The translations under genes and the position numbers were made by a program. From Salipiger pallidus (lineage in GTDB: Bacteria; Pseudomonadota; Alphaproteobacteria; Rhodobacterales; Rhodobacteraceae), in the NCBI RefSeq assembly GCF_014643635.1, contig NZ_BMJV01000008.1, forward strand, positions 1-64,000: a stretch of DNA of 64,000 bases. Reading direction: 5' to 3'. The notes below the pieces were generated by a model, which was not told the DNA's origin, ran no database searches, and worked only from the letters and a program-made list of their open reading frames with translations. Positions 1 to 8,583 of this stretch are shown here, in pieces. Each line of letters opens with the position of its first letter. The stretch's first letter is position 1.

Positions 1-1014
1 GCTGGCGTCCGGATAGGTGGGCACGCCCTCGAACATCAGGGTCGTGGCGCCGTTCGCCAAGGGCCCGTAAACAATGTAGGAATGGCCCGTCACCCAGCCC
101 ACGTCAGCGGAGCACCAGTAGACGTCGCCTTCGTGGTAATCGAAGACGATCTCGTGGGTGAGGGCGGCGTAAACCAAATATCCACCACTTGAGTGCACAA
201 CCCCCTTGGGCTTTCCGGTGGAGCCCGAGGTGTAGAGGATGAACAGAGGGTCTTCGGCGTTCATGGGGCGGGGCGGGCAGTCGGGGGCCGCGTGCTCCAT
301 GAGGTAGTTGAGGTCGACGTCACGGCCGTCGATCCAGCTGGTCTGGTCACCGGTGTGCTTGACCACGAGGCAGCGCACCTTGTCCGAGCAGTGCAGGAGG
401 GCTGCGTCGGTGTTGGACTTGAGCGCGGTGCGGCGCCCGCCCCGGGGGGCGGTGTCGGCGGTGATGACGATCTTGGCGCCGCAATCGTTGATCCGGTTGG
501 CCAGCGCGTCCGGCGAGAAGCCGGCGAAGACGATGGAGTGGATGGCCCCGATGCGCGCGCAGGCCAGCATGGCATAGGCGGCCTCGGGGATCATCGGCAG
601 GTAGATGACGACGCGATCACCGCGCATGACGCCCTGGCTGAGCAGGACGTTGGCCATGCGGTTCACCTTGTCGTAAAGCTCGGCATAGGTGATGTGGCGG
701 GCCGGATCTTCGGGATTGTCGGGCTCGAAGATGATGGCGGTCTGGTCGGCGCGGGTGGCGAGGTGGCGGTCGATGCAGTTGTAGGCGACGTTGAGCACGC
801 CGTCCTCGAACCACTTGATGTCGACCTTGCCGAAGTCGAAGCAGGTGTCCTTGATCTTCGTCGGCCGCGCCATCCATTCGAGCCGCTGCGCCTGCTCGGC
901 CCAGAACCCGTCCGGATCGCTGATCGAGCGCGCGTACATCTCGTCATACTGCTCGGCACCGACAAGGGCGTCTGCCGCGAAATCGGCGCTCGGCGGATAG
1001 GTGGTGTCTGTCAT
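1..1014 (-). CDS. acs: Acetyl-CoA synthetase, N-terminal half (cut by window edge)
   Basis: AMP-forming acetate:CoA ligase that activates acetate to acetyl-CoA through acetyl-AMP in the cytosol. The first 338 codons of a protein usually near 650 residues are present; the 3' part lies left of the window. The N-terminus reads [18 protein letters not shown], and the adenylate-forming P-loop [11 protein letters not shown] sits near residue 258, followed by [20 protein letters not shown]. The ATG at 1014 follows a purine-rich site. It is the last gene of a minus-strand series behind a five-gene branched-chain-type ABC importer, 157 bp after livF. That gap has two hairpins and could hold its own promoter. 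Propionyl-CoA synthetase is the main alternative, but the N-terminus and spacing look Acs-like. Confidence 0.93.
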   Translation of the reverse strand, partial: MTDTTYPPSADFAADALVGAEQYDEMYARSISDPDGFWAEQAQRLEWMARPTKIKDTCFDFGKVDIKWFEDGVLNVAYNCIDRHLATRADQTAIIFEPDNPEDPARHITYAELYDKVNRMANVLLSQGVMRGDRVVIYLPMIPEAAYAMLACARIGAIHSIVFAGFSPDALANRINDCGAKIVITADTAPRGGRRTALKSNTDAALLHCSDKVRCLVVKHTGDQTSWIDGRDVDLNYLMEHAAPDCPPRPMNAEDPLFILYTSGSTGKPKGVVHSSGGYLVYAALTHEIVFDYHEGDVYWCSADVGWVTGHSYIVYGPLANGATTLMFEGVPTYPDAS

Positions 1015-1093
1015 CTGGAAATCCTCCTCCTCGGAACTTGAGGGCAATAGGAAACGCCGGGCAAGGGGAAGGCAATAGGCATTTGGTGGAATG

Positions 1094-1160
1094 TTTCAGC
1101 AGCGGGCGCTGAAATATTGCACATCTTTCGCCGGTACTGCGGGCCCTGGTAGGCCCGCAG
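1094..1160. promoter_or_regulatory. Two inverted repeats in the livF-acs gap
   Basis: A 9-bp perfect stem CTGCGGGCC/GGCCCGCAG (1137-1160, 6-nt loop) lies just past the livF stop. A 7-bp stem TTTCAGC/GCTGAAA (1094-1114) lies closer to acs. Neither is followed by a T-run on the minus strand, so these look more like intercistronic stability or regulator sites than intrinsic terminators. The sequence TGAAATATTGCACA (1110-1123) resembles one upstream of the ABC operon. Confidence 0.4.
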
Positions 1161-1171
1161 CGGCAACCCAT

Positions 1172-1927
1172 TCAGATCGCGAGGTATTCTGCCCGCAGCT
1201 CGGCGTTCTCAAGTACCTCGGCGGCACTGCCGTCGTAGACAATGGAGCCGGTGTCGAGGATGATCGCGCGGTCCGCCAGCTGCAGCGCACGCACGGCGTT
1301 CTGTTCCACGAGGATCGTTGTCATGCCCTGCTGTTTGATGTGGCGCAGGGTCTTTTCGATTTCGTCCACGATCACAGGGGCGAGGCCCTCGTAGGGCTCA
1401 TCGAGCAGGAGCACCTTGATGTCCCGCGCCAGCGCCCGGGCAATGGACAGCATCTGCTGCTCGCCGCCCGAGAGGGTAATACCCTCCTGCTTGCGCCGTT
1501 CGCCGAGGCGGGGGAAGAGATCGTAGAGACGGTCGATGGACCAGCCGATAGGTGGGGCGATCTGAGCAAGTTGCAGGTTCTCCTCGACCGTGAGACCGGG
1601 AATGATGCAACGGTCCTCGGGCACGAGACCAAGCCCCGCCATCGCCGCCTGATAGGAGCACATGCGGTGCAGCGGCTGGTGGTCGAGCCAGATCTCACCC
1701 TTGTTCACCTGTGGGCTGTCCATCCGGGCGATCGAGCGCAGCGTCGTGGTCTTTCCCGCGCCATTGCGGCCCAGAAGGGCCAGGATCTCACCCTCGTGCA
1801 CGTTGAAGCTGATGCCCTGCACGATGTAGCTTTCGCCGTAGTAAGAGTGCATGTCCCACACCGACAGGAAGGCGGGCGCGGTTTCCGCGTGGTTGGCGTT
1901 CTTGGAAAAATCCGGTCTGACGTTCAT
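1172..1927 (-). CDS. livF: Branched-chain-type ABC transporter ATPase (LivF-like)
   Basis: Second ATP-hydrolysing subunit of a LivFGHMK-type importer, 251 aa, acting on the cytosolic face of the membrane. Walker A GRNGAGKTT is at residues 53-61, the ABC signature LSGGEQQML follows, and the Walker B segment is KVLLLDEPYEGLAP. The ATG at 1927 is chosen because AGGAGG lies 8 nt upstream. A longer frame back to 2284 only reads through the livG 3' end. It is the last importer gene; an 83-bp gap separates it from livG. The substrate cannot be read from the ATPase; the linkage to acs and an ScfR regulator suggests a short-chain carboxylate or related compound (inference). Confidence 0.88.
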   Translation of the reverse strand: MNVRPDFSKNANHAETAPAFLSVWDMHSYYGESYIVQGISFNVHEGEILALLGRNGAGKTTTLRSIARMDSPQVNKGEIWLDHQPLHRMCSYQAAMAGLGLVPEDRCIIPGLTVEENLQLAQIAPPIGWSIDRLYDLFPRLGERRKQEGITLSGGEQQMLSIARALARDIKVLLLDEPYEGLAPVIVDEIEKTLRHIKQQGMTTILVEQNAVRALQLADRAIILDTGSIVYDGSAAEVLENAELRAEYLAI

Positions 1928-2010
1928 CTTCGTGATCCTCCTGTCCCTGACTTGATCGGGGACGTCGTGGCTGGAGGCCCCGAAACAGGTCCGGGGCCGC
2001 GTTGGAGCGG

Positions 2011-2766
2011 TCAGGCGTGTTCGCCGAGGTAGGCTTCCTGCACCTTGGGATGGCCCTTGATCTTCTCGGGCACATCCTCGACCAGAGGGGTGCCCTGGGC
2101 CAGCACGGTGATCCGGTCGGCCAGCGAGAACACCACGTGCATGTCGTGTTCGATGATGCACATGGTGATAGGGCGCTTGGCCTTGATCTCCTTGAGCAGG
2201 TCGATGGTGTTGTTGGTGTCCGCGCGCGCCATGCCGGCGGTGGGCTCGTCCAGCAGTAGCAGCCGCGGCTCCTGCACGAGGCACATGGCCATCTCGAGCC
2301 GCCGCTTGTCCCCCCTGGACATCGACGCCGAATGCATGTTTCGCTTGTCGAGCATGTTGACGTCCGCCAGCATCTCCTCGGCGCGGGTGATGAGATCACC
2401 CTCGGATCCGACCGACCGCATCGCATGCAGCCGGAAAATCCCGTCACGCTTGGCGAAAAGCGGGATCATCATGTTCTCCATCACCGTAAGATCGCCGAAG
2501 ATCTCGGGGGTCTGGAATACGCGGGAAATCCCCATCTGGTTGATCTCAAAGGGTTTGCGCCCCAGTACCGACTGGCCGTCGAACATCACCGACCCGGTGT
2601 CCGGGATCAGCTTGCCCACGAGGCAGTTGAGCAGCGTCGACTTGCCTGCACCGTTCGGCCCGATGATCGCGTGCACGGTGTTCTCCTGTACTGACAGGGT
2701 CACGTCCGACAGTGCCTGCAAGCCGCCGAAGCGTTTGCCCACGTCCTTGACTTCGAGAATGCCCAT
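2011..2766 (-). CDS. livG: Branched-chain-type ABC transporter ATPase (LivG-like)
   Basis: First ATPase subunit of the LivFGHMK-type importer, 251 aa. Walker A GPNGAGKST is at residues 36-44 and Walker B is PRLLLLDEPTAGMA. The signature region reads SMSRGDKRRLE, a departure from LSGGQ that occurs in LivG/UrtD-like proteins. The ATG at 2766 has AAGGAGAG 4 nt upstream and falls 10 bp after the livM stop, so it is almost certainly cotranscribed. A longer start at 2820 would overlap livM and has no comparable ribosome site. Confidence 0.9.
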   Translation of the reverse strand: MGILEVKDVGKRFGGLQALSDVTLSVQENTVHAIIGPNGAGKSTLLNCLVGKLIPDTGSVMFDGQSVLGRKPFEINQMGISRVFQTPEIFGDLTVMENMMIPLFAKRDGIFRLHAMRSVGSEGDLITRAEEMLADVNMLDKRNMHSASMSRGDKRRLEMAMCLVQEPRLLLLDEPTAGMARADTNNTIDLLKEIKAKRPITMCIIEHDMHVVFSLADRITVLAQGTPLVEDVPEKIKGHPKVQEAYLGEHA

Positions 2767-2776
2767 CACGCTCTCC

Positions 2777-3994
2777 TTATTCTGCCGGGGGCTGCTGCCG
2801 GGCAGCTTGTGCCTCGGCATCGCCCGCGTTGTGGTTGCGGCGGCTCGACACCAGGGCCGAGATCCGCTTGCCGCCTTCTACCAGCCCGCCGGGCAGGAAG
2901 ATGACGATCAGCATGAACAGCAGGCCCAGCGTCAGGTGCCAGCCCTTGCCGACGAAGGGATGGATGATGGCGACGACGACATCCTCTAGCCCGTCGGGCA
3001 GGAAGGAAACCCAGCCATGCACCACCTGATCGTTGATCTTCGAGAAGATGTTCTCGAAATACTTGATGAAGCCCGCGCCCAGCACCGGGCCGATCAGGGT
3101 GCCCGCGCCGCCGAGGATGGTCATCAGCACCACTTCGCCCGAGGCGGTCCATTGCATCCGCTCGGCCCCGGCCAGCGGGTCCATGCAGGCCAGCAACCCG
3201 CCGGCCAGCCCCGCGTACATCCCCGAGATCACGAAGGCGGCGAGTGTGTAGGGCCGCGCGTTGAGGCCGGTGTAGTAGAGGCGGTTCTGGTTCGACTTGA
3301 TCGCCCGCAGCATCATCCCAAAGGGTGAGCGGAAGATGCGGATTGCCACGTAGAAGGACACCAGCATGATGATCGCGGCGACGTAGTAGCCGACCGAGAA
3401 CTGGAAGGCCCAAGGCCCGACGTTCCATGTCTCGAAGCTGCGCATCTCGAGGCCGAACAGGTTTGTGACCGGAATGCCTCCGTCCGCCGTGGCCGTGATG
3501 CCAAGGATGCGGGGATCGTCGAGGGTGATCTGCAGCCCGGTTTCGCCGTTGGTGATGGGGGTAAGCACCGAGTAGGCGAGGTTGTAGCTCATCTGGGCGA
3601 AGGCCAGCGTGAGGATCGAGAAGTAGATACCCGACCGCCGGAGCGAGACATATCCGATGACCACCGCAAAGAGGCCCGAGACGATCATCGACAGCACGAT
3701 TGCCGGGATGACGTTCATGCTCAGCAGCTTGAACATCCACACCGCCGAATAGCTGCCGACCCCGAGAAAGGCGGCGTGGCCGAACGATAGGTAGCCGGTG
3801 AGGCCGAAGAGGATGTTGAACCCGATGGCGAGGATCCCGAAGATCACGAAGCGCTGCATCAGGTCCGGGTAGCCCGCGTTGAACTGCGCCATGGCGCTGT
3901 CCGTGGGGAAGGGGTTGAGGATGAACGGCGCGAAGATCGCGAGCACCGCCACCACGAGGAAGAGGGTAAAGTCTTTCTTGCCGAGCTTGAGCAT
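2777..3994 (-). CDS. livM: Branched-chain-type ABC transporter permease (LivM-like)
   Basis: Inner-membrane permease of the importer, 405 aa, somewhat long for LivM. It is hydrophobic throughout with about ten predicted membrane segments, and has [20 protein letters not shown] near residue 60, a hallmark of the LivM/UrtC family. The segment [20 protein letters not shown] near residue 285 matches the conserved cytoplasmic loop that contacts the ATPases. The C-terminal tail is hydrophilic and Ala/Gln-rich. It starts 4 bp after the livH stop and ends 10 bp before livG, so it sits centrally in the operon. Confidence 0.92.
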   Translation of the reverse strand: MLKLGKKDFTLFLVVAVLAIFAPFILNPFPTDSAMAQFNAGYPDLMQRFVIFGILAIGFNILFGLTGYLSFGHAAFLGVGSYSAVWMFKLLSMNVIPAIVLSMIVSGLFAVVIGYVSLRRSGIYFSILTLAFAQMSYNLAYSVLTPITNGETGLQITLDDPRILGITATADGGIPVTNLFGLEMRSFETWNVGPWAFQFSVGYYVAAIIMLVSFYVAIRIFRSPFGMMLRAIKSNQNRLYYTGLNARPYTLAAFVISGMYAGLAGGLLACMDPLAGAERMQWTASGEVVLMTILGGAGTLIGPVLGAGFIKYFENIFSKINDQVVHGWVSFLPDGLEDVVVAIIHPFVGKGWHLTLGLLFMLIVIFLPGGLVEGGKRISALVSSRRNHNAGDAEAQAARQQPPAE

Positions 3995-3998
3995 GGGC

Positions 3999-5030
3999 TT
4001 AGTCCTCCATCACGCCCTTGCGGCCCATGAGGCCTCGGGGACGGGTCAGCAGAATGATGATGGCGACGAGGTAGATGATGATCTGGTCGATGCCGGGGAG
4101 GATGGATTTCACCTCGTTCATCGAAGCGAAGCTTTCGAGAATACCCAGCAGAAAACCCGCCAGAACCGCGCCGGGCAATGACCCCATGCCGCCGACCACC
4201 ACGACCACGAAGGACAGCACGAGGAAGTCCATGCCCATGTGGTAGTTGGGTGAATTGATCGGCGCGTACATGACCCCGGCAAGGCCCGCGACGGCGGCCG
4301 CCAGACCGAACATGATGGTGAAGCGCTTGTCGATGTTGATGCCCAGGAGGCCCACGGTCTCACGGTCGGCCATGCCGGCACGGACCACCATGCCGAAGGT
4401 GGTGAACTGCAGGAAGGCAAAGACCGCGCCGATGATCACGGCGGCGAAACCGAAGTACACGAGCCGCCAGTAGGGGTAGATGATCGCGTTGGGATCAAAG
4501 CCCAGCAGCACCCCGAAATCCAGTGAGCCGCGGAACACCTCGGGCGCGGGGGTGGGGATCGGGTTGGCGCCGAAGACCTGCTTGATGACCTCCTGCAGCA
4601 CGATGGCGAGGCCGAAGGTGACAAGGATCTGGTCCGCATGGGGGCGCTTGTAGAAATGCTTGATGAGGCCGCGTTCCATGATGACGCCGATGGCGATCAT
4701 GACGGGGATCGAGAACAGGATCGACAGCGGCACCGCCCAGTCGATGATTGCGGCACCCGTGCCCTCTCCGAAGAGGTCGTGCATGTAGGGCACGTCGACC
4801 TTGAGCGGGTTGCCGAGGAAATCCGTGCGGGTTTCGTCCACCACCTGGTGTGACAGGGTGAGCAGGCGGCTGAAGGTGACGGCGCAGAAGGCCCCGATCA
4901 TGAACAGCGCGCCATGGGCGAAGTTGACAACGCCGAGCGTGCCGAAGATCAGCGTGAGCCCGAGCGCGATCAGCGCATAGGCCGATCCCTTGTCCAGCCC
5001 GTTGAGAATTTGAAGGATGATTGCGTCCAT
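3999..5030 (-). CDS. livH: Branched-chain-type ABC transporter permease (LivH-like)
   Basis: Second inner-membrane permease, 343 aa. It begins [19 protein letters not shown], the usual LivH/UrtB opening, followed by [20 protein letters not shown]. The segment [20 protein letters not shown] carries the ATPase-contact loop. An in-frame start 11 codons earlier (5063) exists, but the Met at 5030 matches family N-termini and has AAAGGCAGG upstream. A roughly 30-residue insert between the first and third membrane segments (around [15 protein letters not shown]) is longer than in classical amino-acid LivH, which may reflect a different substrate. A 128-bp gap with two strong hairpins separates it from the binding-protein gene. 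Confidence 0.92.
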   Translation of the reverse strand: MDAIILQILNGLDKGSAYALIALGLTLIFGTLGVVNFAHGALFMIGAFCAVTFSRLLTLSHQVVDETRTDFLGNPLKVDVPYMHDLFGEGTGAAIIDWAVPLSILFSIPVMIAIGVIMERGLIKHFYKRPHADQILVTFGLAIVLQEVIKQVFGANPIPTPAPEVFRGSLDFGVLLGFDPNAIIYPYWRLVYFGFAAVIIGAVFAFLQFTTFGMVVRAGMADRETVGLLGINIDKRFTIMFGLAAAVAGLAGVMYAPINSPNYHMGMDFLVLSFVVVVVGGMGSLPGAVLAGFLLGILESFASMNEVKSILPGIDQIIIYLVAIIILLTRPRGLMGRKGVMED

Positions 5031-5074
5031 GGTCCTGCCTTTGATCGCGGCTTGATCGGTCAAACGGATGCCAT

Positions 5075-5132
5075 GCCCTTCCGGCGGGGCCGGAAGGGCT
5101 GGAGCGATGGGCGGCGCGGGTCACGCGCCGCC
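5075..5132. promoter_or_regulatory. Tandem hairpins between binding-protein and permease genes
   Basis: Two perfect inverted repeats: GCCCTTCCGGC/GCCGGAAGGGC (5075-5099, 11-bp stem, 3-nt loop) and GGCGGCGCG/CGCGCCGCC (5110-5132, 9-bp stem, 5-nt loop). They lie 27-84 bp past the binding-protein stop and before livH, with no T-run. Such structures after a periplasmic binding-protein gene usually protect its mRNA or attenuate permease expression, giving a binding-protein excess. Confidence 0.6.
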
Positions 5133-5158
5133 GTCTGCCTGGAAACGTCGGGCCTGGA

Positions 5159-6505
5159 TCAGGCGCCGGAGTTGCACGACCCCAGCGCACCGCCCGCGAA
5201 CATCGGGTGGTCGGGGGCGTATTCCACCTGCCCGCGGGGGGTCACTTGGACCACCTCGAGCAGGTCGAATTCCGATGTCGGGTTCTCCTTGCCGCGCACC
5301 ACGAGCACGTCCTTGAAGCACTGGTGATCCTCGGCGCGGTAGAGCGTGGGGCCGTTGCCGAGCCCGTCGAACTCGTAGCCCTCGAGCGCCTCGGCGACAG
5401 CGCAGGGATCGAAGCTGCCTGCCCGTTGCACCGCGTCCGCGTAAAGCAGCGTCTGCACATAGCAGGTGTGCGCCGCCTGGCTGGGCGGGAAGCCGTACTT
5501 GGTGCCAAAGCTCTTGACGAACGCCTTGCTGCCCTCGTCCTGAAGCGACCAGTGCCAGTTGGTCGAGCCGAGGATTCCCTTGACGTTCTCCCCCGCCCCG
5601 CGCGCCATGAGACGCGAGAACAGCGGCACCACGATCTCGAACTGCTTGCCGTTCACCTGCTTTTCACGCAGGCCGAACTGCACGGCATTGGTCAGCGAGT
5701 TGACCATGTTGCCGCCGTAGTGGTTCAGGATAAGCACGTCCGCGCCCGAGTTCAGGACCGGCGCGATGTAGGACGAGAAATCGGTCTGTGCGAGGGGGGT
5801 CTTGACGGTTTCCACCGTCTCCCAGCCAAGCGCTTCTGTAGCGGCCTTGATGGATTCTTCCTGCGTCCAGCCCCAGGTGTAATCGGCCGTGAGGTGGTAA
5901 GCCTTGCGGTCGGTGCCGTACTGGTCGCCCAGCACCGGTGCCAGCGCCGCGCCGGACATGTAGGCGTTGAAGAAGTGGCGGAAGCCGTTGGCCTTCTTGT
6001 CCTTGCCTGTGGTGTCGTTGGAATGGGTGAGGCCGGCCATGAAGATCACGCCCGCCTCTTGGCAAAGGCCCTGCACGGCAACGGCGACGCCCGACGACGA
6101 GCCGCCCGTGATCATGATCGCGCCGTCCTTCTCGATCATCGACTTGGCCGAGGCGCGGGCGGCGTCGGATTTCGTCTGCGTGTCGCCGGTGACGTATTCG
6201 ACCTTGTGACCGTTGATGCCGGTGCCCTCGAGCGCTTTAGACGAGAAGGTGCCGAGCATCCCCCCGTCGCCACCACCGTTGAGGTGTTCGACCGCCAGCT
6301 CGTAGGCACGCAGCTCGTCGGCGCCCTCGTCGGCATAGGGGCCGGTCTGTGGCACGTTGAAGCCCAGCGTCACTGCCCCTCCCGAGGGGGCGTTGGTGAA
6401 AGCGCGGGCCGAGCTTGCGGTGAAGATCGTCGGTACCGCCAGACCAGCGCCAGCGATGGCACCAGTCCTCAGCAACCCTCGACGAGACAGAATCGTCTTG
6501 GACAT
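5159..6505 (-). CDS. ABC transporter substrate-binding protein, Tat-exported (LivK-like)
   Basis: Periplasmic ligand-binding subunit of the LivFGHM importer, 448 aa, type I periplasmic-binding fold. The N-terminus carries a twin-arginine signal, SRRGLLRTGA at residues 7-16, followed by a hydrophobic stretch and an SARA-type cleavage region. Tat export is unusual for amino-acid binding proteins but common in this subfamily. VTLGFNVPQTGPYADEG starts the mature domain. The ATG at 6505 has GGGAGGAA just upstream; a longer frame to 7258 is an antisense shadow of the regulator gene. It is the first operon gene, divergent from the ScfR regulator. Ligand unknown; acetate, propionate or a related acid is suggested only by context. 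Confidence 0.85.
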   Translation of the reverse strand: MSKTILSRRGLLRTGAIAGAGLAVPTIFTASSARAFTNAPSGGAVTLGFNVPQTGPYADEGADELRAYELAVEHLNGGGDGGMLGTFSSKALEGTGINGHKVEYVTGDTQTKSDAARASAKSMIEKDGAIMITGGSSSGVAVAVQGLCQEAGVIFMAGLTHSNDTTGKDKKANGFRHFFNAYMSGAALAPVLGDQYGTDRKAYHLTADYTWGWTQEESIKAATEALGWETVETVKTPLAQTDFSSYIAPVLNSGADVLILNHYGGNMVNSLTNAVQFGLREKQVNGKQFEIVVPLFSRLMARGAGENVKGILGSTNWHWSLQDEGSKAFVKSFGTKYGFPPSQAAHTCYVQTLLYADAVQRAGSFDPCAVAEALEGYEFDGLGNGPTLYRAEDHQCFKDVLVVRGKENPTSEFDLLEVVQVTPRGQVEYAPDHPMFAGGALGSCNSGA

Positions 6506-6614
6506 GAAGTTCCTCCCAAATTTTCCGAAGCGGCGGCAACGGGCTCCTCTTCCCTTTGCTGCCTGAGGGACGGATCCGGTAACGGGTCCGTGCAAACTCA
6601 GTATTTGTGGGCAT

Positions 6615-6628
6615 TGAAAATTGCGCAA
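6615..6628. promoter_or_regulatory. Candidate regulator-binding site in divergent promoter
   Basis: The 240-bp region between the binding-protein gene and the ScfR gene contains TGAAAATTGCGCAA. It ends in the 8-bp palindrome TTGCGCAA (6621-6628). A related sequence, TGAAATATTGCACA, lies upstream of acs at 1110-1123. Shared occurrence in front of both transcription units makes it a candidate operator for the adjacent ScfR regulator. No binding has been shown. Confidence 0.35.
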
Positions 6629-6745
6629 CAACCGCGCATCAGGAAAAGATATTTTTGTGAAGAACTGAACTGTGCCCCGTGGTATTCTGTAAATGAATTT
6701 ATGTTGCGCCGCGGAAAGACGTTGAAACGACGGGAAAAGCGCTGA

Positions 6746-8053
6746 ATGGCTCGCGATACGTTGACAGGCACCCGCATCCGCGAACGGCGGGTGATCCTTG
6801 GCTTGAAGCAGGCGGAACTGGCGCGGCGGGCTGAAATCTCGGCCTCTTACCTTAACCTCATCGAGCACAATCGGCGCAGAATCGGCGGAAAGCTGCTGCT
6901 GGATCTGGCCGAGATTCTTGGGGTCGAGCCGTCTTCGCTGACTGAAGGGGCCGAGGCCGCGCTCATCGCCGGATTGCGCGAGGCGGCGCTGACCGCGCCC
7001 GCCAGCGGAGCCGAGATCGACCGGCTGGATGAATTTGCGGGCCGCTTCCCCGGTTGGGCACGGCTTCTGGCGGACAGCCGCAGCCGGATTGAGACGCTGG
7101 AGCGCAGCGTCGAGGCGCTCACCGACCGCCTGGCGCATGACCCCCAGCTCGCGGACGCGCTGCACGAGATGCTGTCGACGGTGACGGCGATCCGCTCCGC
7201 CGCGTCGATCCTGGCCGAGCCGGGCGATATCGACCCCGAATGGCAGCGCCGTTTCCACCGCAACATCTACGAGGACAGTGCTCGGCTTGCCGAAAGCAGC
7301 CGTTCACTGGCATCCTACCTCGAGGCCGAAGGCGAGGCGGCGGCGAAAAGCGGCACGCCGCAGGAAGAAGTCGAGGCCCTGCTCGAAGCGGCAGACTACC
7401 ACATCGCCGCGCTCGACGAAGGGCGCGCGCCCGAAGAGGCCGCAGAAGAGCTGGGCACCGCCATGTCCCCCACAGCCCGTGCGCTGCTGCGCCGGGCCTT
7501 CCAGCGCTATGCTGCGGATGCCGCAGCAATGCCGCTGGGGCCGGTGATGGAGGCGGTGAAGACCACGGGCACCGATCCGCTGGCCTTGGCAGAACGCTTC
7601 GGCACGGATCCCGCGCGGGCCATGCGGAGGCTGGCGAGCCTGCCCTCCGGGGCGGCCTGCGGGCCGGTGGGGCTTGCCATCTGCGATGCGTCGGGGGTGT
7701 TCACCTACCGCCGCCCTCTGCCCGATTTTCCGATCCCGCGCTTCGGGGCGGATTGCCCGCTCTGGCCGCTGTTCGCGGCCCTGTCGCGCCCGATGTCGGT
7801 GCTCAGCCGCGGCCTGCACGCGGCAGGACGCCAGAGCGGGGCGGTGGATGCCATCGCCTTTGCCCAGCCCTCGGGGCCGCCACAGATCAACCGTGAGCCG
7901 GTGTTTGAGGCACATATGCTGATCTTCCCCACCCGCGCCGGCGGGGAGGGGGCCGAGGAGGTGGGGATCACCTGCCGCATCTGCCCGCGCAGCAACTGTC
8001 CGGCGCGGCGCGAGCCTTCGCTGCTTGGGGATGCAGGCGAGCAGGGGTTCTAG
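6746..8053 (+). CDS. ScfR-family (RamB/PccR/MccR-like) XRE transcriptional regulator
   Basis: Transcription factor of 435 aa. An N-terminal Xre-type helix-turn-helix occupies about residues 7-62 (ERRVILGLKQAELARRAEIS, then SASYLNLIEHNRRRIGG). The long middle region includes a heptad-like stretch near residues 110-140. The C-terminal DUF2083-type short-chain fatty acyl-CoA regulator domain ends with the cysteine motif CRICPRSNC. Members of this family (RamB, PccR, MccR) respond to short-chain acyl-CoA esters and control acetate or propionate assimilation. It is divergent from the ABC-acs gene set, which is the obvious candidate target. The ATG at 6746 directly follows GGGAAAAGCGCTGA, a weak ribosome site. 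Confidence 0.87.
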   Translation: MARDTLTGTRIRERRVILGLKQAELARRAEISASYLNLIEHNRRRIGGKLLLDLAEILGVEPSSLTEGAEAALIAGLREAALTAPASGAEIDRLDEFAGRFPGWARLLADSRSRIETLERSVEALTDRLAHDPQLADALHEMLSTVTAIRSAASILAEPGDIDPEWQRRFHRNIYEDSARLAESSRSLASYLEAEGEAAAKSGTPQEEVEALLEAADYHIAALDEGRAPEEAAEELGTAMSPTARALLRRAFQRYAADAAAMPLGPVMEAVKTTGTDPLALAERFGTDPARAMRRLASLPSGAACGPVGLAICDASGVFTYRRPLPDFPIPRFGADCPLWPLFAALSRPMSVLSRGLHAAGRQSGAVDAIAFAQPSGPPQINREPVFEAHMLIFPTRAGGEGAEEVGITCRICPRSNCPARREPSLLGDAGEQGF

Positions 8054-8114
8054 GGCCAGACGGCCCAGATCAGGCAGAACGCGGCAGGCATTGCGGGGCG
8101 GTGGTCATGATGTT

Positions 8115-8143
8115 TTGACACTCGCCCCGGGTTTGGCGATAAC
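8115..8143 (+). promoter_or_regulatory. Candidate sigma-70 promoter of the response regulator operon
   Basis: TTGACA at 8115-8120, a 17-bp spacer and GATAAC at 8138-8143. The -35 is perfect, the -10 matches 4 of 6, and the response-regulator start lies 57 bp downstream. This suggests the three-gene operon has its own promoter rather than reading through from the ScfR gene. Confidence 0.55.
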
Positions 8144-8199
8144 ATTCCCGTGGGAGGATTTTCGTCGGGGCTGCGCCCTTGCGAAGGGAAGGGAGCGCG

Positions 8200-8583
8200 A
8201 TGTCGAGCACGTCCAAACGCGTGTTGCTGATCGAGGATGAGCCGAACATTATCGAAGCGATCAGCTTCATCCTGTCGCGCGAGGGGCTGGCGGTGGAGAC
8301 CCATTCCGACGGGGCAACGGCCAATGACAAGCTGCGCCAAGCCCTGCCGGACCTTCTGATCCTCGACGTCATGCTGCCGGGCAAGAGCGGCTACGACATC
8401 CTGCGCGAGCTGCGCGAAGATCCCGCCACCGCTACCTTGCCTGTCCTGATGCTGACCGCCCGGGGCCAGACCCGCGACCGGGAGATGGCCGAGCGGGCCG
8501 GAGTGTCCGCCTTCATGCGCAAGCCGTTCTCGAACGCCGAGATGCTCGAACAGGTGCGCGCCCTCATGGCCGGAGCCGCATGA
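8200..8583 (+). CDS. Single-domain CheY-like response regulator
   Basis: Receiver-only protein of 127 aa with all phosphoryl-transfer residues: acidic pair E12/D13, phospho-acceptor D56 in LLILDVMLPG, T86 in MLTARG and K108 in FMRKPF. No output domain follows, so it should act through protein contacts or phosphorelay rather than by binding DNA. The ATG at 8200 has AAGGGAG upstream. An in-frame start at 8179 lacks one. Its stop overlaps the next start (ATGA), and the partner sensor kinase is the third gene of the set. Confidence 0.9.
   Translation: MSSTSKRVLLIEDEPNIIEAISFILSREGLAVETHSDGATANDKLRQALPDLLILDVMLPGKSGYDILRELREDPATATLPVLMLTARGQTRDREMAERAGVSAFMRKPFSNAEMLEQVRALMAGAA

Noticed and set aside
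193-1041. Long plus-strand frame opposite acs (282 codons)
   Set aside because: Antisense shadow of acs; the Gly/Val/His-rich composition is typical of the complement of GC-rich genes.
5207-6745. 512-codon plus-strand frame opposite the substrate-binding protein gene
   Set aside because: No family resemblance; mirror of a well-supported gene on the minus strand.
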